This document shows, one piece after another, positions 13,392 to 26,549 of a stretch of 64,000 nucleotides of DNA (position 1 is the stretch's first letter; each line of letters starts with the position of its first letter). The notes beneath the pieces were generated by a model. It saw only the letters and a program-made list of their open reading frames with translations, made no database searches and had not been told where the DNA came from. Position numbers and translations under genes: made by a program. Source of the stretch: Cardiocondyla obscurior (taxonomy: Eukaryota > Arthropoda > Insecta > Hymenoptera > Formicidae). The stretch is taken from the NCBI RefSeq assembly GCF_019399895.1, contig NC_091866.1, forward strand, positions 1,967,501 through 2,031,500. Reading direction: 5' to 3'.

Positions 13392-16300
13392 CGGCATATC
13401 ATGTGGCAGCGGCATATACAGCCGTGAAATATGTATGCTCGCCCGAGGCGGAGCTTTTTAAGCTTGGCCGTGCTCCAAAGGGCCGAGGGCGCGAAGTCGC
13501 GTCATATTTCCTAAATCATCGCACGGAGCCGAACGTGTCCGAGGAAACGAGCGATCGGGACCAGGAATTTCCCGCGGAATTTTCCCTCAATAACGCCGCG
13601 GCGCGCTTTCCGTGTGGATTACTCCCAGATCCCGATAAACGCCGACCATTCGACCGCCGATCGCATTAAATTCGCAGATAGTCAAAGCCGCGCTGATAAC
13701 CCGCCAAGTGCAGATTCCCTCGTTGTACACTGTTAATCATAATCCCGACTGAATTCAATCTTATTCCGACAAACGTTTGTTTCTTTAAATTAACTGTACG
13801 AAACGGAGTTTTTATATCCGTGCGCGTAAAGGGATATCCCACGGTGCAGTCTGATCCGCGCCAAAATATCGTATCGCCCCGACGTTTCAGCCGACAGGTT
13901 GGTATGTTTCGCGATTCCTAACTCGATGATATTAAATTATCGTCTAACGTATTTTCGCAAGCTCTTCTGCCGGTCGGAAAATAATGTCGAGGTAACCGTG
14001 AGAAATACCGGAGATATTTTCTTACGGACACGCAATATCGACACGTGTACGTATCGAGAGATATTACATCGTATTACAGATAAAAATGTAAGCTATAATA
14101 CCGTCTCGATATCCGGTCGCAGGTGCGGGCACGTAACCGAGTACGTCCGCCAGGTACAGATACGTACCGCGCACGCGAGGCGTCCAATGATAATAAAGAC
14201 GCGACGTAAGATTGTCTTCATTACTTTGCGGTAAGCGGCGCAACGCGGCGAGTATCGCCGTCCGCGTTGTTTAAAAAAAAAAAAACAAAAAAAACAAAAA
14301 AATGAGCGACACAAATTTGAAACGATAAAAGAAACACGCCGGGCGCGACTCGCACTCCGCCGGAATTTTAATAAAAACTTACTCTCCATTGTAAAATAAA
14401 TATTTGGAACGCCTGGAACACGTTAATAAATGCCCCCGGTGTCGTAATAAGTAGGAAAGCGTGGAATAACGCGAACGCGAAAGTCTCGCGACATTCATAT
14501 CATTTTGCAGCCGCATTTTACGTGACTGGGCGGGGCCCGCGGTATGAAACGAGAAAATGGGCTTTGCCCGCGGGAAATGAAATGTCAATATGGTTTACGG
14601 TTAAATAATTATCATGGAATCAGGAGCGAGCTCCTCGCGGGGAATCAAGCGCCGTGAAAAATGCTGCCGGACGACGTAGAAAGCGCGTCATTACGTCAAA
14701 TAGCGCGTAATTTGCATAACGACTATGCGACCGCCTATCGTTTTGAATCGCTCTCGGGTTATACCTCGGTTTAACGTAATAGAAATAAAAGAAAAAAAAA
14801 AAAGAGACTTGCGGAAGACGCGCGTGTAATCAACGCGCGATTTAATGGCGCGGTGCGAGTCCTGACCGCGGATACGTAATGAATTATCTGCCCACCGAGC
14901 GCGCGTTGCACGAGGCGTGATAATCATGTCATTAAATGTGCTCTAATTTTCTCGATTCGTTGGCAGCGGGCCGGAAGTCTCTTGTTAAAATTCATGACAC
15001 GTTAAATATTTTCATTTGACCGTTCGAAAGTATTTTTAGCCCGACAATTACACATTTATACTTGTAGCGTTGAAATCTCGTTCTAGAAATCTATTACTTT
15101 GTAAAATATAAAATTTTAATTGCAAAAAAAAAAAGGAAAAACAGGGAGGAAAAAACATTAACGTTCTGTAATATAAAATAAATATTATTTAAATATATTC
15201 CTGAATTACATCAGAATTTTTATATAAATTGTGAAAAATTGCCTTAATTTTATGATAATTAGATTTCCGCGATGCAACATAAATTTCTAAGACTTGCCGA
15301 GTTACAAAGCGCGACTGTACTGTCTATATCTGCTTTAGTGGTATCAATGTGATAACTATTATCCTTCAAAGTACATAATGGCGCTTGGTAGAAAGATTCA
15401 AGAGTTCCCTTCGAGTAATATCGTTTGGTTGCGACGGCAACAACAAAATGAGGAACAAAATATACCGTCAACTCGCAAACGTACAAAATAAAGATACATT
15501 AAAAGTTACCACCGCGATGGTTGCCTTTTATTACTTTAATACACACGCAGGGCATTTTGGTGCCACTGTAGTTTCTTACATCTGCGAATTTTTTTAATTA
15601 ATCTGCAGTCGACTTCTTCTCAACGTTCTATAAACTCCTTTTCATTACATTTTAATTTTCTGTGTTAGATATCATGGCAGCCACAAACTTTAAGATTCTA
15701 TAAAGTATACTTGGAACTAATTGCTTCTTTCTGAAATTAATTAAGTTTATAAGAAGTCTTTGATGCGCTGAAAACTTCGCCAACTTTCCGTGATATTTTT
15801 ATTGGAAAAACGTCTCTTTTAAACCAACCGAAAAAAAAAACCCGAAAAAGTAGATAAAAGATATCGCGATAATTTTGAAACATTCTGTCTCCCCGTATAA
15901 AGTACTCCATGCACTCTTATAATTGCGCCTCCGGTACATAAAAACAAATCCACGTTCATCGTATAACGAAGATATAGAAACAGTAATAACAGCACCCAAA
16001 AAAAAAAAAAAAAACGTTTTCGTTGCTAAAAACAGGCGAGGCGACTGGCGAATACCGCGAGAAAACGTTCCGCGGGTAGAAACAGCGATTTCGGCGAGGT
16101 TCCTTTCTCCCGTACAAATGTTTGGCTTCGAAGTGATTTCTCGCGGTGCCCCGCCGTTCGCGCGTTCAGCTAGCTGGAGTGGCAAAGACGTGGCGAGAGT
16201 GCGGGACCTATGCACGTGCCCGTTATCCCTTTTCCCGGTTTCAATCTCGGAGCAATTCCCGGCACCGCCGGGTGAGACGCGATCCACAAGGCGCGGGCGC

Positions 16301-17426
16301 TATCGCGGGCCGCGAAACGAGATTTCGATCGCGCCGGCGAAACGAACTGACGCGACGGGATTCCGCGAGGATTCCCCGCGATAATTCGCGGCACGCCGCA
16401 CCGAGACAATTCGGCGATTCGCAGCGCGGCGTGGAACGTCGCGGACGCATGTCGGATATTCGAAGCACCTCGCTTCGAGAATACTCGGTGTCTCCGCAAA
16501 GGTGGTTAACCCTTTCGTTTCCGTCGTGACGTCGACGGGCGCTGAAATGCATCCTATATCGCGCCCCGCGGCGGAAGCGAGAGAGCTGCTCCGCGCACGT
16601 TGCAAAATTATCAGAACAGTCTGCTTTAGTTCCCGGATAATTCGACTTTCATATTTTACCAATAGCAGGGAATAATTCAACGCGAAATGATAAAACTTTC
16701 CTTCGCCGCGCGAACCCCTTCATTGTTTCATATAGCTGATATTTATTACAGGGCAACTTTCCTGACCTGATTATTCTCATCTAAAAGTGTCGATCTTGAA
16801 AGTTTGAGAAACCGGTTAATAAAGATTTAATCATTTCGCAAGGTTTCTATTGTTACCAACTGGTACGCTACGTGAACAATGCATTTCGCAGCTTTCCTTT
16901 TTACCGTCGTTCGTTTTACATTCATTAATTTCACGCAACGTGCAAGACAAATTTACAATTTACGCTCGCAAGGTACGTTAAAGTGGCAGATAAATGTGGC
17001 TCGGAAATAGTAAGACGGAGGAGACCGTCCAACGGCACTGCATTATTGTGTCTTATTGTTAACGCCAGCGGTGAGAGCTCGAACCGCTTAGAGGGTTATA
17101 TATGATAACGATGTCGATTTTTAACACTTTTGTTCGTCGCGGCGAAGATTCTCAGCAGCTACGCCGCGGGGCATCGGGAATGTTTTATCTATGTGGCGGG
17201 CATCAGTTACCCGAAAGCGAAATGGGCCCTTCGTCTCACTTGCCCGGCGCGATACTCGGTTCAATTTCGAACGGTCTCGGAACTCCGCCGCGTCGGAAGA
17301 CAGATATTATATGTTGGAAACGCGGTATTAAGTCGAAAAGCACAAGTACAAGCTTCTTACGTTTACTTCGCGGAGAAGAAGAAAGAGAAGAGAAGTACGA
17401 ATTCTATCCGCGACTTCGGTAATCTA

Positions 17427-17428
<2 letters not shown>

Positions 17429-17458
<30 letters not shown>

Positions 17459-17490
17459 CTCTTTTCTTTCTTTTTTTTTTTCTTCTTTTC
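17429..17490. repeat. (CT)n/T-rich pyrimidine tract
   Basis: CTCTCTCTCTCTCT grades into T-rich pyrimidine sequence; a second tract follows at about 17536-17592. These tracts create the serine/phenylalanine/leucine part of a long but unsupported plus-strand open frame. Confidence 0.85.
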
Positions 17491-20310
17491 TTTACGAGTC
17501 CGTTCAACGATGGAACAAATTCGTTCTACGTGAAATTCTTTCTTTCTCTCTTTCTCCCTCGCGCTTTTTCGCCCTCCCCTCCCTCTTCTCTCAGACCCAT
17601 TCAACGTGTCCTATTTTCTCCACGTTGAATTTCGTACTCATCTCGTACTCGGTCCGTGGACATTGCAGCTTCAACGCAATTCGCGTTTATCGAGTGCGAC
17701 AAACGAGGCGGGATACTTCGTCTGGGTTGTTTGGCCGTTCAATCAGGACTGCGTCTATGACAGCGCACGATATATCTAACTTAAGCATGACAATTGCGAG
17801 AAATGCACCGCCGCTTTTCTTACGTTATAAAATCTCGTCCGTCAACGTGAAAATTTAGCATTACTAACGGCAAAATCAGTCTCGCAAAAAAAAAAAATTT
17901 TTTTTCCTTGAGCGACGTAAAAGAATAATAAAACAAGAAATCCGTATAAAATAATGATCATTCTGCTTTCGTTTAAAGCTGGGCCGTTTAAAGCTCGAGA
18001 AATAATCGCCCGAGTGATTTAAGTGTGTATCCTGGATAATCGATACGTGCAGGTATATGGGTGTCACTGGCCCTTTGCAAGAAGTACAATGACACGTCGC
18101 TTTTCCCGCGACGCGCGGGAAGTTTAACTACCCGTCCGCGCTTAATCCTCTAACTTCGTATGAACAGTCAATTAAATTAGTCGGACGAGCTCCGAGGCAC
18201 CTATCGACTATCTTCTCCAATCACCGGCAATTCCGGTAATACGCGGCGACGTGCAGGTGGTACTCGGACCAATTAAGCGCATAACATCCCAAGTCGGAGT
18301 CGCTCGGGCTCGGGATCCTTCATTCGCCTTCTCAGCTTAAAGCGCTCTTACAAACATATTACTTCGATATTCTCCCACGCTCTCTCGCACGGTGCGAGTC
18401 CAACTCCGCGCAAAGTGGCTCGCTTTCGTCAACGACCGCCGTTACGTCTTCCGTCGACGTTGCGTGCGCGTCTTCTTAAATCGAGTCGTATCTCGTTACG
18501 TTATCGCGCGCTGGGGCGCGATTAGGCGCTTATTGCGCGACTCCCGTCGCGAGACCGGTGACACGATTTTTCACTTAGCTCTCGCGTCTTTTCCTTCCCG
18601 ACGCGCGCCCGCATATCGAACAAAGCAGGGGCATTCCGCAAAGTTCGGCGCGATATTCACGGCACGGCCAACTGGGCTGCCGAGCACCATCTTGGACCCC
18701 CTTTATCCCCACCTCCCCTTCGGGCAGCGTGATTAACTAACCCCGAGCGACAACAATCTCGAGTTCCGAAAGGAGGGCTGCCGCCGATTCTCCGATATCC
18801 CGGTAAATGGGCCAGTCTGGAGTTTGCTCTCGGCCTCGAAGTAATTGCACGCGCTCGGAGATAATTGCCGCGACACCTTTGTTACGAAGCTCCTACTTCG
18901 AGGACGAGAGACTCCACGGGGTGTCCCGAAGTTCCCCCGACGTCTCCCAGTGGGGGCGGATTTTCCCCTAACGACGCGGATCAGTTGTTAAAACCAAATT
19001 GATTTACAGTACCGAACGTCAAAAGTGACACGTATTTCTATTCTCGTGACCTAAATTGAAATTAATGATTTCTTTGTACGCAAAAGTTAGACACGCGTGT
19101 TAAAATTTCCTATCGTTTTCTTTTCGTTAATAAATTAATGTACAATTAAACGCCAACAAATGTCAAATATTAACCTAGGCTGAAACGACGTAATTCATTT
19201 TTTAGACATAAAAATATGTGACCAAAAAATAAAATAAAGAATTAGAAATAATAATATAGAGTAAATTATAATTTTTATTTAATAAAAACTTTAAATACTA
19301 TTTTGCTTTACAACTTGTCTCCCGATAATTCGGAATAAGCTTAAAGTTAGGAAGGGCAACTCGGTGATAGCTTTAGGACACTCTGTAGATGCAACGCGAA
19401 GGAGATGGAACTGGAGAGCTGCGGTAGCAAGCCATGCAGAGAAGATGCACGATACTGAGAGCGTCGCAGCGGATTAGGCAAGGAGTGATGCGATAATTGG
19501 AAAGTGAAGAGGGAAAACTAACTAATTGTACGCCGTGTTTCCAAGCCCTCTCTCATTAGTAAACGTTTCCAGATTCGCGAGAGTTAATTTAGCAAATCGC
19601 AATATATTGTTTAATGTAACTCTTATCTTTCATAAAATATAAATTAACTGCGTTTTTTTGCGCGAAAATAACAAGCGGTCGGAGGACGGATAAATTAAAT
19701 TCGGAGGGAAAGTTACGCGAGAATACGATTATTTCCTCGCGTGCAATAATTTTTTTTTTCCCGCGAATCCGCAGAACGAGTTACACTTATTTTAAATTAA
19801 TCAAACGATCACACGATCAAAGTGAAACGTAACTCCGTTAATTGACGAACGCACGAGGCGCAGATTTCCCCCATCGGCGACGCGGCTATAAAGTAGTATA
19901 ACCAATATTGACCGCGGTGCACAACGGCGGATAAACCAGACGAAACTTTACCTATGGGGAATTATGACGCTCACGGGACATCCGCCCTCCGCAAAACTTT
20001 CGACATCACGCGCCGGCCGTCGGAATATCACTAAAGCGTAACAGTTCGGAGGGAGGAAGGGGAGGGAGGAGAAAAAAAGTTTTAGGATGCGTTGTCGCGA
20101 GCGTTATCGAGAAGACGTAAAGGTATAAAATTACGTCTGGGGCCACGATACGTTCGGCGCGTAACTTACGAGCGGCGAATTCCCGCGAGAAGAGCTTTCT
20201 TGCTTCTCTGTTTTCGTATATGTATTTTTAGACGTTGATTAGTAGTCTCTAAGCATCAACCATACAAAGTACTAAGGGATATTCCGCGCGCAATCTCATC
20301 TCTATATATG

Positions 20311-20336
20311 TTTTTTTTTTTTTTTTTTTTTTTTTT
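20311..20336. repeat. T26 homopolymer
   Basis: Twenty-six T in a row follow TCTATATATG. It could be the tail of an old minus-strand retroposed sequence, but no target-site duplication or body was recognised. Confidence 0.9.
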
Positions 20337-23300
20337 ACTCGGTTGTTTTAGAAGAGAGCAGATGGCTGGATTTGTAAGAGAACTTAAACGCCAGTCAAAG
20401 TCACTGGCGCTCTGTCTCGCTTGATTTCTCTATTTATCGGCGACCGTTGCAGTCGCGGGAAGATCCTTAAGAGACTATAAATTAGTTTCGAGCTGTTCCG
20501 GACACTACGACTGTCGTGCGTCTCCATTTTTCTCGAGCTCGGGATTTGCGGTTCGAGGAAAAAGGATTTTACAGTGAATCGAAACAATTAATATTTCATA
20601 TAGTCTCAATGTAAATAGTTTTAATTTTTTCTCTCTCTCTTTTTTTAAATATCTTTCTTTTCTGGCAAGTACTTAAATAAATAATCGTTGCGTTTTGTTC
20701 CGATTAAATTGGATCTTTTACTGCAGCCCGCGTAACCGTAATAATTTATATTCGGATTTAATTATGTCAAAAAGAACAAAAAAAAAAAAAAATTAGGCAA
20801 AGCTAAAAATATATGTATATAATGTTTTTAAATGAAAGAGAAATTGATTGAACATAAAATAAATAACGGCGAGAGTAAAAATGCATGTACCGCAATATTA
20901 ATAAAACTGTGTCAATATTGACAACAAAGTGTTGATAAAAATATTGTGAGATAACTGTGGACCGATAGGTAGTATTGATGATGTAAATCGTACGATTTCC
21001 ACGGCGTGAATTTTATAACGTTCCGAGCGACGATTTGCGATACAAGAGATACAAACTTGCAGAATATATGTAGAATAAACGTAGCAGCTCACCTTTCATC
21101 TCCGTCGCTTCAATCGACACTTAATTAACCCAATAAAATGTAATTCAGCGAATGGTATAATGTAATTTTTGATAAAAGAGTTATTTAAAAATATAAGAAA
21201 ATTCTTTTCGCAAATGGTATTTCCGACGCGCTGCTCGGGGATCAACCGGAACAAAAAGCGAAAGGTGTAAAAATATAGTTAACGAACAAACTCTCCGGAC
21301 TACGCTTTCACCTTCGTTTTTCTTCCAGCGTGACGCAAAGAGTTCCGAACGTTCTCGCGAACAAGTACAAATGCGCCGTTACAGCAACTTCAGCCGGAAC
21401 GTGAACCTTTTTGCAATTATCCCGTGCGTTCCTAAGCGCATCTTCGAATCATTGATTAAAGTAGCAGAAAATCCGGAATTCTTGTCGAGGAATTATCCTC
21501 TATTTCCTGACTTTCAGCTCGCCTTCCTCCTCTCTCTCTCTCCCTCCTCCCCCCCTTCTTCCGCGGAAACACTAATATATACTTTGCTTAATGAAATTCG
21601 TAACAACGGCGCAGTCCTCTCATTCGACCACCGACGCATTTAGATTAAAACCGGTCTCAATTTAGAACTGCGAGCGACGTCGTTCCCTTTTTTCGCCGGC
21701 GATGTACTCTTCTCTCTCCCACGGCGCTGTTCTTCCGGCGGGGTCGTCGCTCGTGACGAGTGCGGGGCAAAGTAACGCGTTCGCTCGTCGTAACTTCTTA
21801 CTTTCCATCCGCGGTGTCTGCAATCCCGCCGCGCGACGCTCGGCGTCCCTTTTTCCCCGGTCGCTTTTCTCCCCTCCCCGCAAGGCTCGCGCTTTTTCCA
21901 CGATAGGGTCGCGCCGCGTCGCTTCGGGAACGAGTTTAGCGCCGAGTCGAAAGCTCAGCTGCGAAGTGGCTGTAAGAACCGAAGGGTCACGAGGGAGAGG
22001 GAGGGAAAACGTCGAGGAAAACTCGCGCGGTAGAAAGAAGCCGGTAGCCAGTGACGGAGGACGAGATTTCAACGGTTGATCGCTCGGAGGCGGCCCGAGA
22101 TAGCTGCGGGTGGTTCGAGAGCGCGGAATCGCCCTCCCTGAAAATCACCGGCACCGGAAAGTTAACGGCCGGACAGTTACCCGGCAGAAAGTCGTTAGGA
22201 AGTTCCTCGCCGCGAGACCGCGAGTTCGCCTCTTCCCGTAAATTCTTTCGTTATTAGTTCCGTCGAATTAGTTCCGCGCGCGCCGCGGGAATTACGAGGC
22301 CTACGCGGGGAAGTTTTCGAAAGATTTCATCTCGATAGCGCCACTTAAACGGCGGTATGTGATACTTTGTTAACTTCGGAATCAATCTCCGGGGCGCTTC
22401 CGTTCAAATAAAAAGAAAGAAAGAATTGAAATCTTTCGACGCGAGAATCTAGGCATTTATCGTCGAAAATTTATTACCGTGCACCGTTTTATATAGAGTC
22501 TGTATAAAGAAACAGTAGCAGGTTTTCTCTACCAAAACGATAACGAATAGTTAAGGATTAAGCTATTATCATTACACCCTGCCATTTATCTTCCCTCAAT
22601 AAAATCGCCGAGTCATCGCGAGTGCGTCTGGGATTAATCGAAATAAATGTGACGGGCGCATTTCATTATCTCGTAAATAACGAAGATTCGTTGCCTTTTT
22701 TCGGAGGTATCATAATAAATGCAACTAATGAAATACGGGTGCCAGTCAATTGTCTTTGCGCGGCCTTTCCGTCTTCGGGGAATCATCTTTTAATAAAGCT
22801 TCGCTGCTATCGCGAACGTGATCTACGTTACGAGGAAAGTATCCGCGTTACGGGACATGGTCCTCTGTAGACGCGTCACGCAGGGGAGGGTTTACGATTA
22901 TGGCGGAATATTCGGGATCAGCGAGGATTTTAACGCCGCCATATCTCGCGCGAGTGGCGGCGTTGAAATTTGTGCCGCGGACGAAACAGCCGTTTCCTTC
23001 TTGCGAGAGACCGGCTCGCGGGGACGAATTGAGCCCGCGGTGATTTATCGAGAAATTCATTTGCTTAGATTGCTGCAACAGACATTGCCCTCCATTAGGA
23101 TCGGGGTGGGGGGCGGGCCGACAAGTGCACGAAGGGCAAAACCTGATGTCTGCCCGAATGAGAATACCACGTACGGAATATACCGGGAGATTTTGCACCG
23201 TGCCAAGGAGGAGCAGGGGGCGCGGGGGGAGGGCGGAGAAGAGGGATCGTTTCGAAGAAGATTACACCCGGGCGAAGAGTACATCGAGGAATGGTAGTAA

Positions 23301-24997
23301 GCTGGCTCCGCAATAATTATCCGACCTGATCCGATCTCACCGGCTATAAAAAGATAAGTGGTCCCGGCTTAATGCGGAACCGGAAACGTCATAGTCGCGC
23401 AAGAAATTTCATTTGGCTGTAACTGCGCGAAGAGCGAGCCCCCCGCGCTTCGCCTATGACGGTACCGAAACGCGCTCCCTCAATCACCGGCAATTCGGCT
23501 GTCGATATATCCATCCGCGGCAGAAATTCGTGAATTCTGATAGCGGGGAATTACAAATGTTGAATCAGCTGTATGTGCCATTTCCGACAATTGCTCCGTT
23601 ATTTGAACGAGGGCACCGTTATCCGCGGGAATGAATTAGTTTCGGGGCCGTAACGTGAAATATACTGTCTAAATATATATGTTGCAGTAAGTAATACGTT
23701 TTAAATCGCGCAAAAACCGACGATAAAAAGTTCCGTCGATATCGCCACGCGCGTACGGAACGCTCCGATCCCGGTACAAGTTCTGCCAGAAGATAAACCC
23801 ATTTCGAGCAGACGTCATAATCTCCAACTGTTTTCTCGGCTCGCCCTTACTTATTCAGATTCCAGAGCGCAGAGAACAAATACAGTAGCTCGTATTATTG
23901 ATTTATCGTTTAATTATGAAAACTGAGGCGACGTCTCAAGTAAGAGCTTTCGAGAAATTGAGGACGAGATTCAGCGCGCGTGAAAATCCCGTTGTCTCAA
24001 TTCGCGTATTTATAACGTCGCGATATAATGAGAGACAAAAGAATAACTATAGCGGCGTGTCTCGGATGACCAATCGGGCTGTTAATTTAAACATTTTAAA
24101 CAATTATATTACTTCCAGCAGCATGTTCTGATATTTTTGTTGTTATTTCCCCGTTTTTACATTAACAGATTAATCGTGTCACTTTGAAAACTAATCCGCG
24201 ATCCTTTACAATAAAATAATTTTTGTACACAGCAGACTTCGGTCTAGACGACGGATTTTAAAACTCGTTGATACAACGCCGAAAACAGTTTCGGCGTTCC
24301 GAGATCACCGAAAGCGACAATGCCAAACGCGGCCGCACGCAAGTTCGCTCGCGACGAAACGCATTGCGCCACTCGGGGAATCTCGTTTTCCCCGAGCAAT
24401 TCCTGGCCGATAATACCTGAGCCCGGTGCCGGGTTCGGTCCCGATCGGTTCGGAGAGAGACGTCGGTCGGTCCGCGAGATCGATTTTATTGGATCTTCTT
24501 AGAGATTTGTCGGCGCGCCGCGCGCCGCGTCGCGCGACGGAACGGGACGCGGGCGATTCGCCGGGGAAGCCACGACTCGTCTGACCTAGAATTTCGAGTA
24601 TTGCTCAAACTTTCCAGATAGGATTCCGCGCATTGTAGCCGCCGCCATTCGCTCGCTCGCTCGTACCGGCGTGGCAAGGGGTGGTTTGCGAGGGGGAGTC
24701 GCGGGTGGAGGAACGAGAGAGGAGGATGACCGAACGAACGGGGGGCTGCTCTACTGTGGAAGGGGTCGCGTATACCACAGACCACCACCGTGTGTGTATG
24801 GGAAATGCATCCCTCTCGTTCCCGGCCTTCTCTTTCTCTCCCGGCGCGAGAGATCGATTTTCCTTTAATACTCCCACGCCCACGTACGCGTCCGCACGGC
24901 CCGATCTCCCCGGGGGACACGATGAATAAAAAGTTTACCGAAAGCCGCGCGCGATGCAGCAACACGGCGCAGTGGCTGATGTCGATTTACGGTATAC

Positions 24998-25040
24998 GAG
25001 AAAGAGAGAGGGAGAGAGAGAGAGAGGAAAAGAGAGAGCG
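24998..25040. repeat. (GA)n repeat
   Basis: A nearly pure AG-rich run (GAGAAAGAGAGAGGGAGAGA and onward). Such runs are potential GAGA-factor sites, but no adjacent exon was found. Confidence 0.85.
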
Positions 25041-25854
25041 AAAGCGATTTTGCCGGAATGGGAGAGCGCAAACTCTTGCTCGACGCCTTCATCTCAGCCA
25101 ATTTTACGTAACGAAGTGACTTAAGCGAGTGGATTAACCCTCGTCCGATTAAACGTGCCTCCGGTATCGGATCTGTATGCGAAGCGTGGACACTTGTGTT
25201 GAACAACTTTCGGTATTCTTATTAAAAAAAAAAAAAAAAACGGTAGAAAAAAAAAAGAACGTTAATCTACATTCTAATCGTCGAGTGTGTTTTAAAAATG
25301 AGCGTAATATGTTTTTGGTCTCGCGCAGACGTTGTACGCACCGGGATGAAAGTACCTACTTCGAACTATTAACGTTTCGACGTGTTTCTTGCATCTACGG
25401 CCGACTGTTACGCGCGTTTTAATTTCATCGCGCGCAATAAGACGGATCGTAAATGTTGGAACGTTAATGTTTAACTGGGAGCCGAGCGGAAGCGTACAAT
25501 AAATGATTATTTTATGAAGACGGTTGCAATAATATCCGTATAATGTAGCGGATATATCAAGAGGAGATTGTTCAATAATTCAACTAGCGTAAAGGAAAAG
25601 CTGTTTTCCTCGCGCTTTAAAAGAAACTCGAGCTCTGCCCAGTCCCTTTCCGCTTGTAACGGAGATAATGCATCGAAAGCTGGCTTTGCAGATAAAATCG
25701 GTCTTATCGCTTTATTAAGATCTCCCGAAATTTCATAAAAATGAAATACGTACACTCGCGAAAAAAATTTGCATGAAGATTCAATAAGTAAAAAATAGGA
25801 GAGGAGAGAACACGAATATCGAAAGGCACGTTTTAAATTCGGAAGCGAGCGATA

Positions 25855-25893
25855 GTGGAGGGGGAGGGGAGGGAGAGGGAGAGAGAGAGAGAA
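25855..25893. repeat. Purine tract (GGGGAGGGA, then GAGAGA)
   Basis: A G/A-only stretch just before an AAATACTGG sequence; simple repeat with no gene attached. Confidence 0.8.
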
Positions 25894-26161
25894 ATACTGG
25901 CTCGTTCAATTTCATCAGAATTCCAAAGCCAGCTGGTATCTTTTGAAATATGCAAATTTGTTTCTATTCATCGCGCTATTTCGTGGAGTCGCACGTAAGA
26001 CGTCGCGAAAGTGCATCCGTAATCCCACCCCGTCGAATCGCGCTCTTAGAAACGGCGGGGGCCCCCGAGATAAGAAATTACTTCCATCTCGGAGCAATGC
26101 TCCACGCGAGTAATTACCCGATCGATGGGATAGTCATTCAAAGGGGACGGTAAGCGAACGC

Positions 26162-26549
26162 TACATAATGCAGGCATCCGAAGTGAATCGCCCTGAATAT
26201 TTCAGCGCGCCAAGCAACGAGCGCGAGGGTAGCTACCGCAAAAGCAACGGCGGGATTCCCCGGCGTCGATGCGCCGTTTCGGCCCCGCGGATCGGATCGC
26301 GGGACCCGCCAGTTTCATCCGCCGGCAATCGATGCGAGCCTTATCTCGCTCTTAAAGCCCGGTGATTTACCGGCCACTAGAGCGGACATATTCGTGTATA
26401 AATCGGATTTATGGCACGGCGGGGTGAGCCGCCCGCGCGACATTAACGTTATTCAACGCCCGTTGCGCGGGCGCACTTACATAATGTAATACGCGGGCAT
26501 TTACATAATGCAAGTATCCAAGGTGCGGCCGAGCTGAATCTTTCAAGCC
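26162..26549. repeat. Locally duplicated segment with TACATAATGCA motif
   Basis: 26162-26208 and 26502-26549 start with TACATAATGCA and share a spaced pattern of ATCC, AGTG/GGTG, CTGAAT and TTTCA blocks over about 47 bp. Next to the second copy, a shorter pair (GGGCGCACTTACATAATG at 26470-26487 and GGGCATTTACATAATG at 26495-26510) shows further local repetition. No gene overlaps. Confidence 0.45.

Larger units (their letters stand above)
13001..26100. other. Non-coding DNA, no gene supported
   Basis: Mixed composition with AT-rich islands at 15003-15250, 19020-19320 and 20590-20960. CG-rich islands (16040-16460, 21660-22260, 22880-23290, 24300-24900) hold long arginine-rich frames on both strands at once, the signature of CpG-rich DNA rather than of genes. 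An octamer-like ATTTGCATA occurs at 14711. Isolated donor-like sites (minus strand near 14378 and 21092) have no partner exons. Confidence 0.55.

Noticed and set aside
13926..14122. Frame from ATG 13926 to a CAG then GTGCGG donor
   Set aside because: Arginine-rich and without partner exon; composition similar to noise frames.
17130..17858. Longest plus-strand open frame (242 codons)
   Set aside because: Its middle is a translated CT/T tract, it lacks a matching promoter or splice context, and no domain is visible.
20311..20336. T26 run as tail of a retroposed gene
   Set aside because: No target-site duplication and no recognisable body on the adjacent side.
25507..25755. Low-arginine minus-strand frame of 82 codons
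   Set aside because: Starts at GTG without an acceptor, ends in AT-rich sequence, and no relative is recognised.
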